Program-made: the position numbers and the translations under genes
Shown here: positions 1 through 8,717 of the stretch, piece after piece
How the letters are laid out: every line of letters begins with the position of its first letter
Position numbering within the stretch: position 1 is the first letter of the stretch
The notes under the pieces: model-generated
Databases searched by the model: none
Told to the model about the DNA's origin: nothing
What the model saw: the letters and a program-made list of their open reading frames with translations, nothing else
From: Mucilaginibacter terrenus
Lineage (GTDB): Bacteria; Bacteroidota; Bacteroidia; Sphingobacteriales; Sphingobacteriaceae
Assembly: GCF_003432065.1 (NCBI RefSeq)
Contig: NZ_QWDE01000001.1
Location: forward strand, 1,550,001 to 1,614,000
Direction: 5' to 3'
Length of the DNA: 64,000 bases

Positions 1-983
1 TCTACTGCTTTACTAAATGTTGTAGGTACAATAGTTAAAAGCTTTTCACCGTCTTTTAATATCTCACCTATACCCGCCTTTATGCTGCGTAAAACCTGCC
101 CGCTTTGTGGCGCAAGAATATAGTGGAAACCTTGCCGGGTACGGTAATTAGTAAGCTGATTGCGCAACTTGGCGGCTTCGCCTGTACCGGTGGCAGCCTG
201 AGACAGCGCGGCAAACCGTTCGCCATTGGTTTTGGACAACTTTTCGGTATAATCCTGTTCTACCGACGATAGCTCCAGGCGAATGTTAAGCAGCTCATTT
301 TTACTGTTATAGTATTTATTCTCGCTGCTGATTTTTTTCGCCAGTGCATCCTGGTAATATTGCTGTCGCTGCTCCAGCTCGGTTAGTGACTTTAACCCGG
401 CAGTGTAGAGCTCTTTTTGCCGTTTTAACTGCGCATCTGCTATAGTAAACTGGTTATTAGCCGCCAGCATGCTAATGCTGTCAGACTGTACCTGCAAGTT
501 GTACTGCTTTAATTTATTATTCAACTGCGCTAACTTTAACTGTAAAGCTTGCCCTAATGCCGCTAGCTGTTTGTCGGCTGTTAACACTTTACTTTGATAA
601 AATCCAGCCGCTTCGTTTTTAGCCTTTAGCTGCTCTGCAGTACGGTCGGTTAACTCAGGGTCCAGGTAGTCATCTTTAACTTCGGTTATTTGTGCCAGCG
701 TATCACCCCGCTTAACAAAACTGCCGTCCTTAACGTACCACTTAACTATACGGCCCGGTATAATGCTATTGACCTCTTGTGGCCTTTGTTGCGGGTCAAG
801 CGCCGAAACTTCCCCTTTTGATTGTATGTTTTGTGTCCATGGCAGAAACAAGATAACCAATACCAAAATGATGAAAGCGGCAAGCCATTTTATTTTGTTT
901 TGGCTATGATTGTTCTGCATAGCCATCTGAAAGGACCTATAACCCGAAATGGATTCTACGTTGATATTCTTTTCTAAAAACAT
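1..983 (-). CDS. HlyD-family membrane fusion (periplasmic adaptor) protein, C-terminus beyond the window
   Basis: The reading frame opens with ATG at 983-981 and stays open to the window edge, giving 327 complete codons. A single N-terminal membrane segment (about residues 30-50, WLAAFIILVLVILFLPW) is followed by a first lipoyl/barrel-like stretch, a long Gln/Leu/Lys-rich coiled-coil region (about 90-260), and the return lipoyl half with APQSGQVLRSI and a GEILKDGEKLL turn. This is the usual order for HlyD/EmrA adaptors of type I-like export. The start lies two bases after the stop of the ABC gene, so the two are one operon, with the adaptor serving that exporter. The substrate is not evident. 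The missing end probably encodes the last beta-barrel strands. Confidence 0.85.
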   Translation of the reverse strand, partial: MFLEKNINVESISGYRSFQMAMQNNHSQNKIKWLAAFIILVLVILFLPWTQNIQSKGEVSALDPQQRPQEVNSIIPGRIVKWYVKDGSFVKRGDTLAQITEVKDDYLDPELTDRTAEQLKAKNEAAGFYQSKVLTADKQLAALGQALQLKLAQLNNKLKQYNLQVQSDSISMLAANNQFTIADAQLKRQKELYTAGLKSLTELEQRQQYYQDALAKKISSENKYYNSKNELLNIRLELSSVEQDYTEKLSKTNGERFAALSQAATGTGEAAKLRNQLTNYRTRQGFHYILAPQSGQVLRSIKAGIGEILKDGEKLLTIVPTTFSKAV

Positions 984-985
984 AA

Positions 986-2659
986 CTAAGCTTTTTGGGT
1001 GGTTGACAGATCAATAACCTTGTCGCATCTTTTAATAAACTCCGGATTGTCGGTTATGGCCATGACGGTAAATGTTCTGTCATTCATCAACTTTTCCGTA
1101 ATTAACCTTCTGTAAGGCTCTTCTATGTTTTGCCATCCGCTTTCCAGCAGCAGCAGGCTTGGCTTTGCTAACATGCAACGTGCAATTAATATTTTCTGTA
1201 CCGCCGTGTCAGACAGCTTTTGCCCTAATGGATCAAGGATGGATTGATAGCCTTGTTCTCTTGATGAAATGTAGTCTGCCAGGCCTACCAGGTTACAAAC
1301 CTCAATGACCGAGGAGATGCCAATTTTTTCGTTGCCTAAAGTAAGGTTATCCCAAAACGTGCCGCTAAACAGCTCTTCACGTGCAAAATACACCGCTACT
1401 TTACTGCGCCATTGCTCAGCCGGTAAATTTTGTAAAGGCACTCCGTTAACTAAGATCTGGCCCTTGTAACTGCCGTACAATCCTGCCAGTACCCGCAGTA
1501 AAGTTGTTTTCCCGCTTCCTTCGGTCCCGCGTATGCACACCTTTTCTCCTGGTTTAACAGCAAAAGACAGATTGTTTATCACCTGCTTACCTTCCTGGTA
1601 AGCAAAGCTTAAATTGGCTACGCTTATATCTACAGATTGGCTCATGTCCGCGTCGGTAATGCTTAATTTGCTACTTTCTGGATCGTGAGGTTTTTGTAAA
1701 ACCTTATCCAGTTTTTCTATAGATGTCATTACATCATAAACCGTTTCCAGGCTTACGATCAACTTTTCTACCGAGCTCAGCGTTCCGATAATAATAATCT
1801 CGGCCGCCACAAACTGACCAAGGTTAATTTGCTGGCGAATAAGCAGCAAAGAACCAATAATAAGCATAGCTGCAGTAATGGTCACTTTAAAAGCGATGAG
1901 CACACGGTATTGTAAGATCAGCACGTTAAAATGCTCGGTACGCGCGTCCAGGTATCCGGCGGTTAATTTGTCTGTTTTTTTAAGGTGCAATCCGAAATTT
2001 TGCGAAAACTTGAAGGTCTTGACTGCCCTTGAAATTTCCTCCAGCCAGTGTGCAACCTGGTATTTGTAATCACTTTCTTCAATACTGCTTCGTAAACCTT
2101 TAGGGCTGGTTAAATAAAATATAATTAATACCACTGCCAGCAGCACAATGCCAAATACAATAAATATTGGGTGGTAAAAACTAAGTAATATAAGACCGAA
2201 CAATATCTGGATAGATGCCGCAGGAATGTCAAGCAACAATTTGGACAGGCCTTTTTGCAAGCTTGCAGTATCAAAAAACCGGTTCACCAACTCCGGCAAA
2301 TAGTAGTTATCTACACTGAGTAAATCAATTTTTGGAATGCGGTAGGCATATGCAAATGTAAGCCGTGCAAATATACGCTGCTGTATGCGCTCAGATACTC
2401 TCATTTGCATTACCTGCAAAATACCTGCAAGCATTACGCCAAGTACTACAAAGCAAATTAGTACAATTAACGACGCCGAAAGTATCCCCCCAAACAGCAA
2501 ACCTATGATGGCCTGAATGCCCAAAGGCAGCGATAGTTGTATTATACCACCAAGCGCTGCAAAAAAATATATGTAGCTTACTTCTTTGCGTTCCAGATTA
2601 ACCAGCTGTAATAGCTTTTTTGTTGCGCTTTTTACGGATACAGATGTGCTCTCAGCCAT
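986..2659 (-). CDS. ABC exporter subunit with fused TM and NBD domains and a degenerate ATPase site
   Basis: The protein has 557 aa: an N-terminal six-helix exporter domain (about residues 25-310) and a C-terminal nucleotide-binding domain. No peptidase C39 domain is present. Walker A is intact (GTEGSGKT, about residues 375-385). The other motifs are not canonical: the Q-loop position reads FARE, the signature reads KLSDTAVQK instead of LSGGQ, Walker B ends LLLLES where D-E is expected, and the H-loop reads AITDN. It may bind ATP but hydrolyse it poorly, or act as the degenerate half of a heterodimer. An upstream in-frame TTG at 2671 exists, but ATG at 2659 overlaps the stop of a preceding small ORF and fits translational coupling better. 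It is co-transcribed with the adaptor gene. Confidence 0.85.
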   Translation of the reverse strand: MAESTSVSVKSATKKLLQLVNLERKEVSYIYFFAALGGIIQLSLPLGIQAIIGLLFGGILSASLIVLICFVVLGVMLAGILQVMQMRVSERIQQRIFARLTFAYAYRIPKIDLLSVDNYYLPELVNRFFDTASLQKGLSKLLLDIPAASIQILFGLILLSFYHPIFIVFGIVLLAVVLIIFYLTSPKGLRSSIEESDYKYQVAHWLEEISRAVKTFKFSQNFGLHLKKTDKLTAGYLDARTEHFNVLILQYRVLIAFKVTITAAMLIIGSLLLIRQQINLGQFVAAEIIIIGTLSSVEKLIVSLETVYDVMTSIEKLDKVLQKPHDPESSKLSITDADMSQSVDISVANLSFAYQEGKQVINNLSFAVKPGEKVCIRGTEGSGKTTLLRVLAGLYGSYKGQILVNGVPLQNLPAEQWRSKVAVYFAREELFSGTFWDNLTLGNEKIGISSVIEVCNLVGLADYISSREQGYQSILDPLGQKLSDTAVQKILIARCMLAKPSLLLLESGWQNIEEPYRRLITEKLMNDRTFTVMAITDNPEFIKRCDKVIDLSTTQKA

Positions 2660-2777
2660 TGGTAATTTCAATTAAATTAAGCTTTGCAATGCAAACTTCA
2701 TTAGTCCATAAACCATAATTTGATTGAACCAGACGATCTAAATGGCTATTAACTTCAGGATGCTTTAGGCTTTTCAT
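2652..2777 (-). CDS. Candidate 41-aa small protein upstream of the ABC exporter
   Basis: ATG at 2777-2775 is preceded by AAAGGAGAGA, a near-perfect Shine-Dalgarno sequence at proper spacing and rare in this window. The ORF starts MKSLKHPEVNSHLDRLVQSN, has 41 codons, and stops with a TGA that overlaps the ATG of the ABC gene (ATGGCTGA), so translation could be coupled. I recognise no family and there is no double-glycine leader. It could be a peptide exported by the ABC/HlyD pair, a small regulator, or a leader ORF that only serves coupling. Confidence 0.45.
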   Translation of the reverse strand: MKSLKHPEVNSHLDRLVQSNYGLWTNEVCIAKLNLIEITNG

Positions 2778-3076
2778 TCTCTCCTTTGTGCTTAGTTAAA
2801 ATCTGAAAAAAGATAAGTATTTTAAATAAGTAGCAAGCAAAAATCCGCTTGCTATTTGGTTCCCTATCTGCGGCAAAAATACGCTTATCGAAGCATTTGC
2901 TTTAATTTATGTTTATTATACAAACCATAAACATATTAAATACATACTATATCTCTAATCCTTATTGACGTTTTCATAGCGCGGCATATAACCATAATTT
3001 TATCCTATGCTATACATTAAAAACATAAATAAAAACTTATGTATTAAAATCTACTCTTTTGCATAAAATAAAATTT
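2778..3076. promoter_or_regulatory. Divergent AT-rich promoter region between exporter and dab operons
   Basis: This gene-free stretch separates the minus-strand exporter operon from the plus-strand dab operon. It contains inverted repeats: ATGTTTAT (2909-2916) and ATAAACAT (2927-2934) with a 10-base spacer, extended outward by TTTAAT/ATTAAA; and ACATAA/TTATGT pairs in 3021-3042 just before the dab genes. They are candidates for operators, for instance of the LysR protein encoded after dabA. The -10/-33 elements cannot be assigned with certainty. Confidence 0.4.
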
Positions 3077-3406
3077 ATGACAACTGAAAAATTAGAAAAC
3101 CTGACCAAAACCGACCAACGCTATCAATTGATCAAAGGCGATTTTTCTCCCGGTGACGCTATGGATGTAATGAACAATCTTATCTCCGGTAAGATAAACT
3201 TCCATACTCTCCGCAACTTTAGTATTAGAGAGCGCTCGGGCGAGCCTGATATTTACTCGCTGAGGCGAATACAGGAACTAAATAGAGCTTCTGAGTCTAT
3301 AAAGCTCATCGTAAGGCAAGCACAGGAACAAGGCAGCACCTTGCGGATAAGCTCTGAAATTTTTATTGAAGTTATTGAAAACGCCAAAAAAAACAACCTG
3401 CAATGA
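3077..3406 (+). CDS. Uncharacterised 109-aa protein, first gene of the dab operon
   Basis: I do not recognise a family. The protein is small, soluble, mixed alpha/beta and rich in charged residues (MTTEKLENLTKTDQRYQLIKG at the start). It has no signal peptide or membrane segment. ATG at 3077 is preferred over the upstream in-frame TTG at 3059. Its stop codon overlaps the dabB start in ATGA (3403-3406), so translation is coupled. This placement suggests a role in assembly or control of the DabA-DabB inorganic carbon transporter, but nothing in the sequence shows a mechanism. Confidence 0.75.
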   Translation: MTTEKLENLTKTDQRYQLIKGDFSPGDAMDVMNNLISGKINFHTLRNFSIRERSGEPDIYSLRRIQELNRASESIKLIVRQAQEQGSTLRISSEIFIEVIENAKKNNLQ

Positions 3407-5019
3407 ACGGACACTTACTAAATGTAGTTATTGTTTCGCCTGCAATGTTTATGGCGACGGCAATGGTAGCTAACCGGCAATTTGGCGCCAGCTTAAGGTT
3501 AATTAAACGTATGAGCCTAATTGCAACAACGCTGGCTATAATTACCGTTGCATTTATTGCAATTACAACAACTATAACCGGCTCTGCGGAGAGCAACTTG
3601 TTTGTGGCAGAAGGTTTAGGTATCAGTTTGCGCTTTGATCCCCTAAGTGTTATCATGTTCACAATGATTGCGCTTATCAGTTTTGTGGTAGTAAAGTTTA
3701 GCTTTAATTACCTTGATGGCGACGCAAAGCAAGGCATTTTTATCGGCAGGCTTTCGGCAACCATCGCTTCCGTTCAATTTTTGGTTCTCTCGGGTAATTT
3801 GGGGATACTTTTAGTTAGCTGGGTATTAACAAGTGTGTTTTTACACCGGCTATTATTGTTTTATCCTGATAGACCGGGCGCAATTATTGCCGCCCGGAAA
3901 AAATTCATCATAGCCCGTGTAGGTGACGCTTGTTTAATAATTGCTATTATCCTGTTATATAAAGAGTTTGGAACTGGCAACCTCAATTACATATCCAAGC
4001 AGGTTAAAGCACATTTTGCACATGGTACATTGCCCGGTGAAGTAGAAGCTTCTGCTGTTTTTCTGGCCTTAGCTGCAATGTTAAAATCTGCGCAATTCCC
4101 TACACATGGCTGGCTGATAGAAGTGATGGAAACACCTACGCCGGTATCGGCCCTGCTACATGCGGGCCTATTAAATGCAGGCCCTTTTTTAATCATCAGG
4201 ATGGCCTTCATCATTCACGCGAGTACCTACGCCCCGCTTTTACTGATAAGCATAGGAGGCTTTACAGCATTGTTTGCGTCGGCGGTGTACCTCACCCAAA
4301 CTTCCATAAAAACAGCGTTAAGCTACTCCAGCGTCGCGCATATGGGCTTTAGTTTACTGGTATGCGGCCTTGGCGTATTCCCGGCAGCAATGCTTCACCT
4401 TGTGGCACATTCATTTTACAAAGCACATGCCTTTTTATCATCAGGCAGCACCATAGATGTGCTGCGGGCTTCAAAATTCGAGTCGGTTAAAAGGACAGGA
4501 AATCCTGTTAAAATTATTATCGGGATAACGCTTGCCTTAATTGTTTACACAGGTTTTGCAGGCATGCTGGGTGTAGATACAACTAAACACTTCTCACTGT
4601 TTGCAATAGGAGCAATTATGGTACTTGGGCTTTCCAGGCTTTTAACCTCGGTTACAGATTCAAACGGGAGCGCAGCCCTGCTGTTAAGAGCAGGGTTTAT
4701 CACGATGTTGATTTCAGTAGCCTTTTTTAGCCTTGAGGCTTTAAGCAATCATCTGATTGCAGCAGAAGTTCCAGAGATCGGACCAAATACAGCCACACAA
4801 AAACTCTTTATGAGCATTTTGCTCTGCGCGTTTGCTGCCGCAGTACTTATACAAATACTTGCACCCATAATCCCTAATCGAAATTCCTATCGCTCAATTG
4901 CGCTGCACATCAGGAATGGATTATATGTCAACTCTGCTTTTGACCGCCTGATTGGATCATTAACCATCTACTCTACCGGGAAAACATCATCGGGGTTGAT
5001 AAGGGGTAAAAAGCAGTAA
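3403..5019 (+). CDS. dabB: DabB, NuoL/MrpA-like cation-translocating subunit of the inorganic carbon transporter
   Basis: A 538-aa polytopic membrane protein of the proton-translocating antiporter family (NuoL/ND5-like). The central signature LKSAQFPTHGWLIEVMETPT is followed by PVSALLHAGLLNAGP, which corresponds to the conserved TM7-8 region of NuoL with its lysine and glutamate. It is shorter than NuoL (about 610 aa) and lacks the long lateral helix, as expected for DabB. In DAB systems DabB is thought to couple cation flux to CO2 hydration by DabA. It overlaps the preceding gene by four bases and is followed after 63 bases by dabA. The dabA partner makes this call firm over a respiratory complex I subunit. 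Confidence 0.92.
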   Translation: MNGHLLNVVIVSPAMFMATAMVANRQFGASLRLIKRMSLIATTLAIITVAFIAITTTITGSAESNLFVAEGLGISLRFDPLSVIMFTMIALISFVVVKFSFNYLDGDAKQGIFIGRLSATIASVQFLVLSGNLGILLVSWVLTSVFLHRLLLFYPDRPGAIIAARKKFIIARVGDACLIIAIILLYKEFGTGNLNYISKQVKAHFAHGTLPGEVEASAVFLALAAMLKSAQFPTHGWLIEVMETPTPVSALLHAGLLNAGPFLIIRMAFIIHASTYAPLLLISIGGFTALFASAVYLTQTSIKTALSYSSVAHMGFSLLVCGLGVFPAAMLHLVAHSFYKAHAFLSSGSTIDVLRASKFESVKRTGNPVKIIIGITLALIVYTGFAGMLGVDTTKHFSLFAIGAIMVLGLSRLLTSVTDSNGSAALLLRAGFITMLISVAFFSLEALSNHLIAAEVPEIGPNTATQKLFMSILLCAFAAAVLIQILAPIIPNRNSYRSIALHIRNGLYVNSAFDRLIGSLTIYSTGKTSSGLIRGKKQ

Positions 5020-5082
5020 CACGAGCAGCAACAATACCCGCTTAAATAATCGGCGTAAGCCTTAACATTAACTGCAACAACA

Positions 5083-7596
5083 ATGAATAATATAATGGAA
5101 GATAATGTAGCAGAACTACAGAAGCACACGTCCACAGCTTTGTTTAACGCTTTAAACGTGGTTTGCAAAAAAATTGCCCCGGCATGGTCGTTACAGCATT
5201 TTGTTGCGGTGAACCCTTACATGGGTTTAACCGAATTAAAATTTACGGACGCTGCTAAGGACCTTGCTGTAGCGGCAGGTATACAAATGACCTTACCAGT
5301 AAGCTTCTATCTGAAAAAGCTGGAGGAACAGCAGATAACTATTAATGATGTAGCGATAGTTTTAAGTAAAAAGTACCCCAATGAAAAATCTGATGTAAAC
5401 GTTTTCCTTAATAAGCTGCGGGACTTTGATGATACAGAAAAGCAATCAGACATAATTTTAACGGTAGCTGATACCGCTTGTAAGGCCACCGGAAAAGATT
5501 GGGGCCGCTTTGTCACCACGAGAGTGGCGGCTTGGGCTGCAACTTACTTTGACCAGGGGCAGGCAATTTGGGCCACTACCAACCCGGATGAAAGTATATA
5601 CACCTCCTGGAAAAAGGAAGCTGCATGGGATTTTAATCCGGAGATTATGGGACTAGCCGGCTTTAGGGCATTTGTAAAAAGTTTACCTGATAACCCGCTG
5701 CAGGCTGCCCAATTTGCACTAGGCAGCCTTGGCATACCAGAAGAAGGACTCTCTATATACCTTCATCGCTTGCTATTGCGCGTTGGTGGCTGGGCAGCAT
5801 ATATTGCCCGTGTTGATTTTGACAACAAACTATATGGCAACGGTGACGAAAAGCTGGTTGAACTCCTGGCAATATTGATATGCTGGGAAGCATGTTTGCT
5901 TAATACAATAAAGGATACTGAGATACAACTACAATGGAGAGATGTGTGCGCTAACCTTGCATTAGCACCAATAAAGGGTGAGCTTGACAGCAGCTTAACC
6001 CGGAAACTTATTTTACAGGAAGCTTTTGACTTGGCCATGCAAAATAAATTGATAGCCAGGTTGCAGTCTTCACAACAAGCAGCAAGGCCGTATGCTATCG
6101 CCCCGAAAGCACATGCTATTTTTTGCATAGATGTACGCTCGGAGGTGTTCAGGAGAAACATGGAGCTGGTAGATAATGCCATTGAGACGCTGGGTTTTGC
6201 CGGCTTTTTTGCATTTCCTATAAAGTATATTCCACTAGGGCAACAGGAGGGGCAGGCGCAATGCCCGGTGTTGTTGAAAACAGGGCCCGTGATTGCTGAA
6301 GAAATCCCTGAAAATAAGTTGCATAAACAAGCGGTAACAAAAAGGATATTAACACACCAGGTAAATCAACTTTGGAAGTCTTTTAAATCTGGTGCAGTAA
6401 GCTGCTTTAGTTTTGTAAGCCCAATGGGGTTGTTTTACCTGCCAAAACTGTTTACCGATTCATTTGGCATTACAAGACCAGTTCCCCATCCGGATAGCAC
6501 CGGGTTAACAGCGGCGAATTCCGCAAAAACGCGTGTAAGTTTATCTTATGCCCGGCATGGCAAAGACACATTAGGAATACCATTGGACCAACAAGTAGAA
6601 ATGGCCAAAAATGCGTTAACGGCAATGTCCCTAACCTCCAACTTCGCTCCTTTTGTGTTGATTGTGGGGCACGGCTCAACAAGTGTAAATAATCCCCATG
6701 CAACAGGGCTGGATTGTGGTGCTTGTGGCGGGCACACGGGTGAAGCTAACGCTAAAGTAGCTGCAGAAATACTGAATGACGAATTAGTTAGAAAACAGCT
6801 AAATAAGTCAGGAATTTACATTCCGGAAAATACCATGTTTATGGCCTGCCTACATGATACAACAACAGACAAGGTGACCGTTTACAATGAATACATCCTT
6901 CCTGCAGACCGCGTTGCAGAGTGGAAAGATGTAAAAATATCACTCGAACTTGCCGGCAAAGCTTCCCGTGCAGAAAGGCTGTTAAGAATGGCTGTTGATC
7001 CTAATCAGGATGCAGACGATGCAATAATGGCCCGGAGCAAAGATTGGTCGCAGATACGCCCGGAATGGGGTTTAGCGGGTTGTTCGGCCTTTGTGGTGGC
7101 TCCGCGCTCAAGAACGAAAGGAATAAACCTCGGCGGAAAATCTTTTCTGCATTCTTACGAATGGGAAAAGGATCATGACTTTAAGGTTCTTGAACTGATT
7201 ATGACCGCTCCTATGGTAGTAACCAGCTGGATAAATCTGCAGTATTATGCCTCTACCACGGATAACAAAACTTTCGGATCAGGTAACAAGGCACTACATA
7301 ACATAACAGCAGGCGTAGGTGTAGTAGAAGGTAGCTCAGGTGATTTAAGGATTGGCCTGCCGTGGCAGTCTGTGCATGATGGTGCCCAGTATCAGCATGA
7401 GCCATTGCGTTTAAGTGTGGTTATCGAAGCTCCTCTAAAGGCAATGAATGATGTCTTGAAAAAGCACGCGTCTGTCCGAAACCTTTGTGACAACAACTGG
7501 ATCTACCTACTTGCGATGGATACAGAAGGTAAAGTTTCGCACCGCTACACCGGAAATTATACTTGGGAAATAGTAAACCAACCTGAAGCTTGCTAA
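5083..7596 (+). CDS. dabA: DabA, beta-carbonic-anhydrase-like subunit of the inorganic carbon transporter (DUF2309)
   Basis: An 837-aa protein of the UPF0753/DUF2309 family. The zinc-site residues known from DabA proteins are present: C348 and D350 in FCIDVRSE, H530 in IVGHGS, and C545 in LDCGACGG. The spacing of 15 between the His and the second Cys matches the family. With DabB it forms a membrane-associated complex that hydrates CO2 to bicarbonate vectorially. The start at 5083 (ATGAATAATATAATGG) has a second in-frame ATG five codons later. The convergent LysR gene ends 10 bases downstream. In a heterotroph such a system would supply bicarbonate for carboxylases. Confidence 0.95.
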   Translation: MNNIMEDNVAELQKHTSTALFNALNVVCKKIAPAWSLQHFVAVNPYMGLTELKFTDAAKDLAVAAGIQMTLPVSFYLKKLEEQQITINDVAIVLSKKYPNEKSDVNVFLNKLRDFDDTEKQSDIILTVADTACKATGKDWGRFVTTRVAAWAATYFDQGQAIWATTNPDESIYTSWKKEAAWDFNPEIMGLAGFRAFVKSLPDNPLQAAQFALGSLGIPEEGLSIYLHRLLLRVGGWAAYIARVDFDNKLYGNGDEKLVELLAILICWEACLLNTIKDTEIQLQWRDVCANLALAPIKGELDSSLTRKLILQEAFDLAMQNKLIARLQSSQQAARPYAIAPKAHAIFCIDVRSEVFRRNMELVDNAIETLGFAGFFAFPIKYIPLGQQEGQAQCPVLLKTGPVIAEEIPENKLHKQAVTKRILTHQVNQLWKSFKSGAVSCFSFVSPMGLFYLPKLFTDSFGITRPVPHPDSTGLTAANSAKTRVSLSYARHGKDTLGIPLDQQVEMAKNALTAMSLTSNFAPFVLIVGHGSTSVNNPHATGLDCGACGGHTGEANAKVAAEILNDELVRKQLNKSGIYIPENTMFMACLHDTTTDKVTVYNEYILPADRVAEWKDVKISLELAGKASRAERLLRMAVDPNQDADDAIMARSKDWSQIRPEWGLAGCSAFVVAPRSRTKGINLGGKSFLHSYEWEKDHDFKVLELIMTAPMVVTSWINLQYYASTTDNKTFGSGNKALHNITAGVGVVEGSSGDLRIGLPWQSVHDGAQYQHEPLRLSVVIEAPLKAMNDVLKKHASVRNLCDNNWIYLLAMDTEGKVSHRYTGNYTWEIVNQPEAC

Positions 7597-7606
7597 CGCA
7601 GGAGTG

Positions 7607-8530
7607 TTAAACTGTTTCTATCCAGGAAAAGTGCTTCTCTATTATTGCCGCCTTGTGCTGGCGTACGTGTTCCAGGTACGCAGAAGCTACGGGCGGCAAT
7701 TTTTTGTTTTTCAGCCAAATTAACCGCCAGCGGGATCTGATCGGAAAATCAGCCACTGGGATAATCTTTAAATCGCCATCCTGCACCTCATTTCTGATAC
7801 CAATAAGCGGCATTACCGAATAACCCAGGCCGGCTATAACCGCTTGTTTAACCGCCTCGTTAGAGGTAAGTTCTAACCGCTTTTTCAGATGTATTTTCTT
7901 CTTTTCCAAAAACTTTTCCATCACCATTCGGGTGGCCGAACCTTCTTCCCGATAAATCATGGGCAGTTGCTCCAGTAATTGTATGTTTTTAGCCGGAACC
8001 TCTAACTTGCTTTCCGCATCACCAACTAAAAAAAGCTTGTTTTCAAGCAGCAGCTCCTCTTCTATCTTTAGTTTGTCGGGCAATACGGAAACTAAACCAA
8101 AATCTGCTTCATTGTTTTCAAGTGCTTTTATAACTGCTGCCCTGTTAGTCACATCCATTGTGAGCTCTATTGAAGGATTCTCATTGATGAAAGCAGATAA
8201 GAAATAAGGCATCACATACTTACCCGTAGATACAACAGCCATTTTCAGCCGGCCATATAACCTCCCCTTAAATGCGCTGGTACGGTAGTCAATTTCTTCT
8301 ACCTGGTTAAGTATTTGCTGGGCCAACTCAGCTATTTCTTTCCCAAAATCAGTCACATATAATTGTCGGCCAATAACTTCTGTTAAAGGTATATCAAATT
8401 GATCTTGAAAATTTTTCAGCTGTATGGATACGCCCGGTTGAGTAAGAAAAAGCTCTTCTGCTGCTTTGGTAATACTTTGCGCCTGAACTACTTTAGAGAA
8501 AACTTGCAGCTGGTGCAGTGTATATTTCAT
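7607..8530 (-). CDS. LysR-family transcriptional regulator, probably of the dab operon
   Basis: A 307-aa LysR-type regulator: N-terminal winged helix-turn-helix (residues 1-60; LHQLQVFSKVVQAQSITKAA, then LTQPGVSIQLKNFQ) and a periplasmic-binding-protein-like effector domain (about 90-295). It is transcribed toward dabA with only 10 bases between stop codons. LysR proteins of the CbbR/CysB type often sit beside dab and carbon fixation genes, so control of dabB-dabA is a reasonable inference. The candidate target lies at the far end of the operon (inverted repeats near 2909-2934) rather than in a shared divergent promoter, which is unusual for LysR genes. The effector is unknown. Confidence 0.88.
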   Translation of the reverse strand: MKYTLHQLQVFSKVVQAQSITKAAEELFLTQPGVSIQLKNFQDQFDIPLTEVIGRQLYVTDFGKEIAELAQQILNQVEEIDYRTSAFKGRLYGRLKMAVVSTGKYVMPYFLSAFINENPSIELTMDVTNRAAVIKALENNEADFGLVSVLPDKLKIEEELLLENKLFLVGDAESKLEVPAKNIQLLEQLPMIYREEGSATRMVMEKFLEKKKIHLKKRLELTSNEAVKQAVIAGLGYSVMPLIGIRNEVQDGDLKIIPVADFPIRSRWRLIWLKNKKLPPVASAYLEHVRQHKAAIIEKHFSWIETV

Positions 8531-8717
8531 AAACTATTTTTATGGATTACGCTGCTAATATAATTTATTTTAAACAACTGCCTTTAAGTTATAACCGGTT
8601 GTCGCCTGCATTCAAAAAACGACTATAAACAGGGATGTTCTAATCAGGAACTGCGCGATAAGACTCTACCTAAACAGAGCAACAGCAGATTAGTGACCAG
8701 ATATTTGCCTGTAAAAT

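Noticed and set aside
3372..3662. Antisense ORFs inside dabB, dabA, ccoNO, ccoI and other long genes
   Set aside because: They are shadows of well-supported genes, with no recognisable motifs or start signals.
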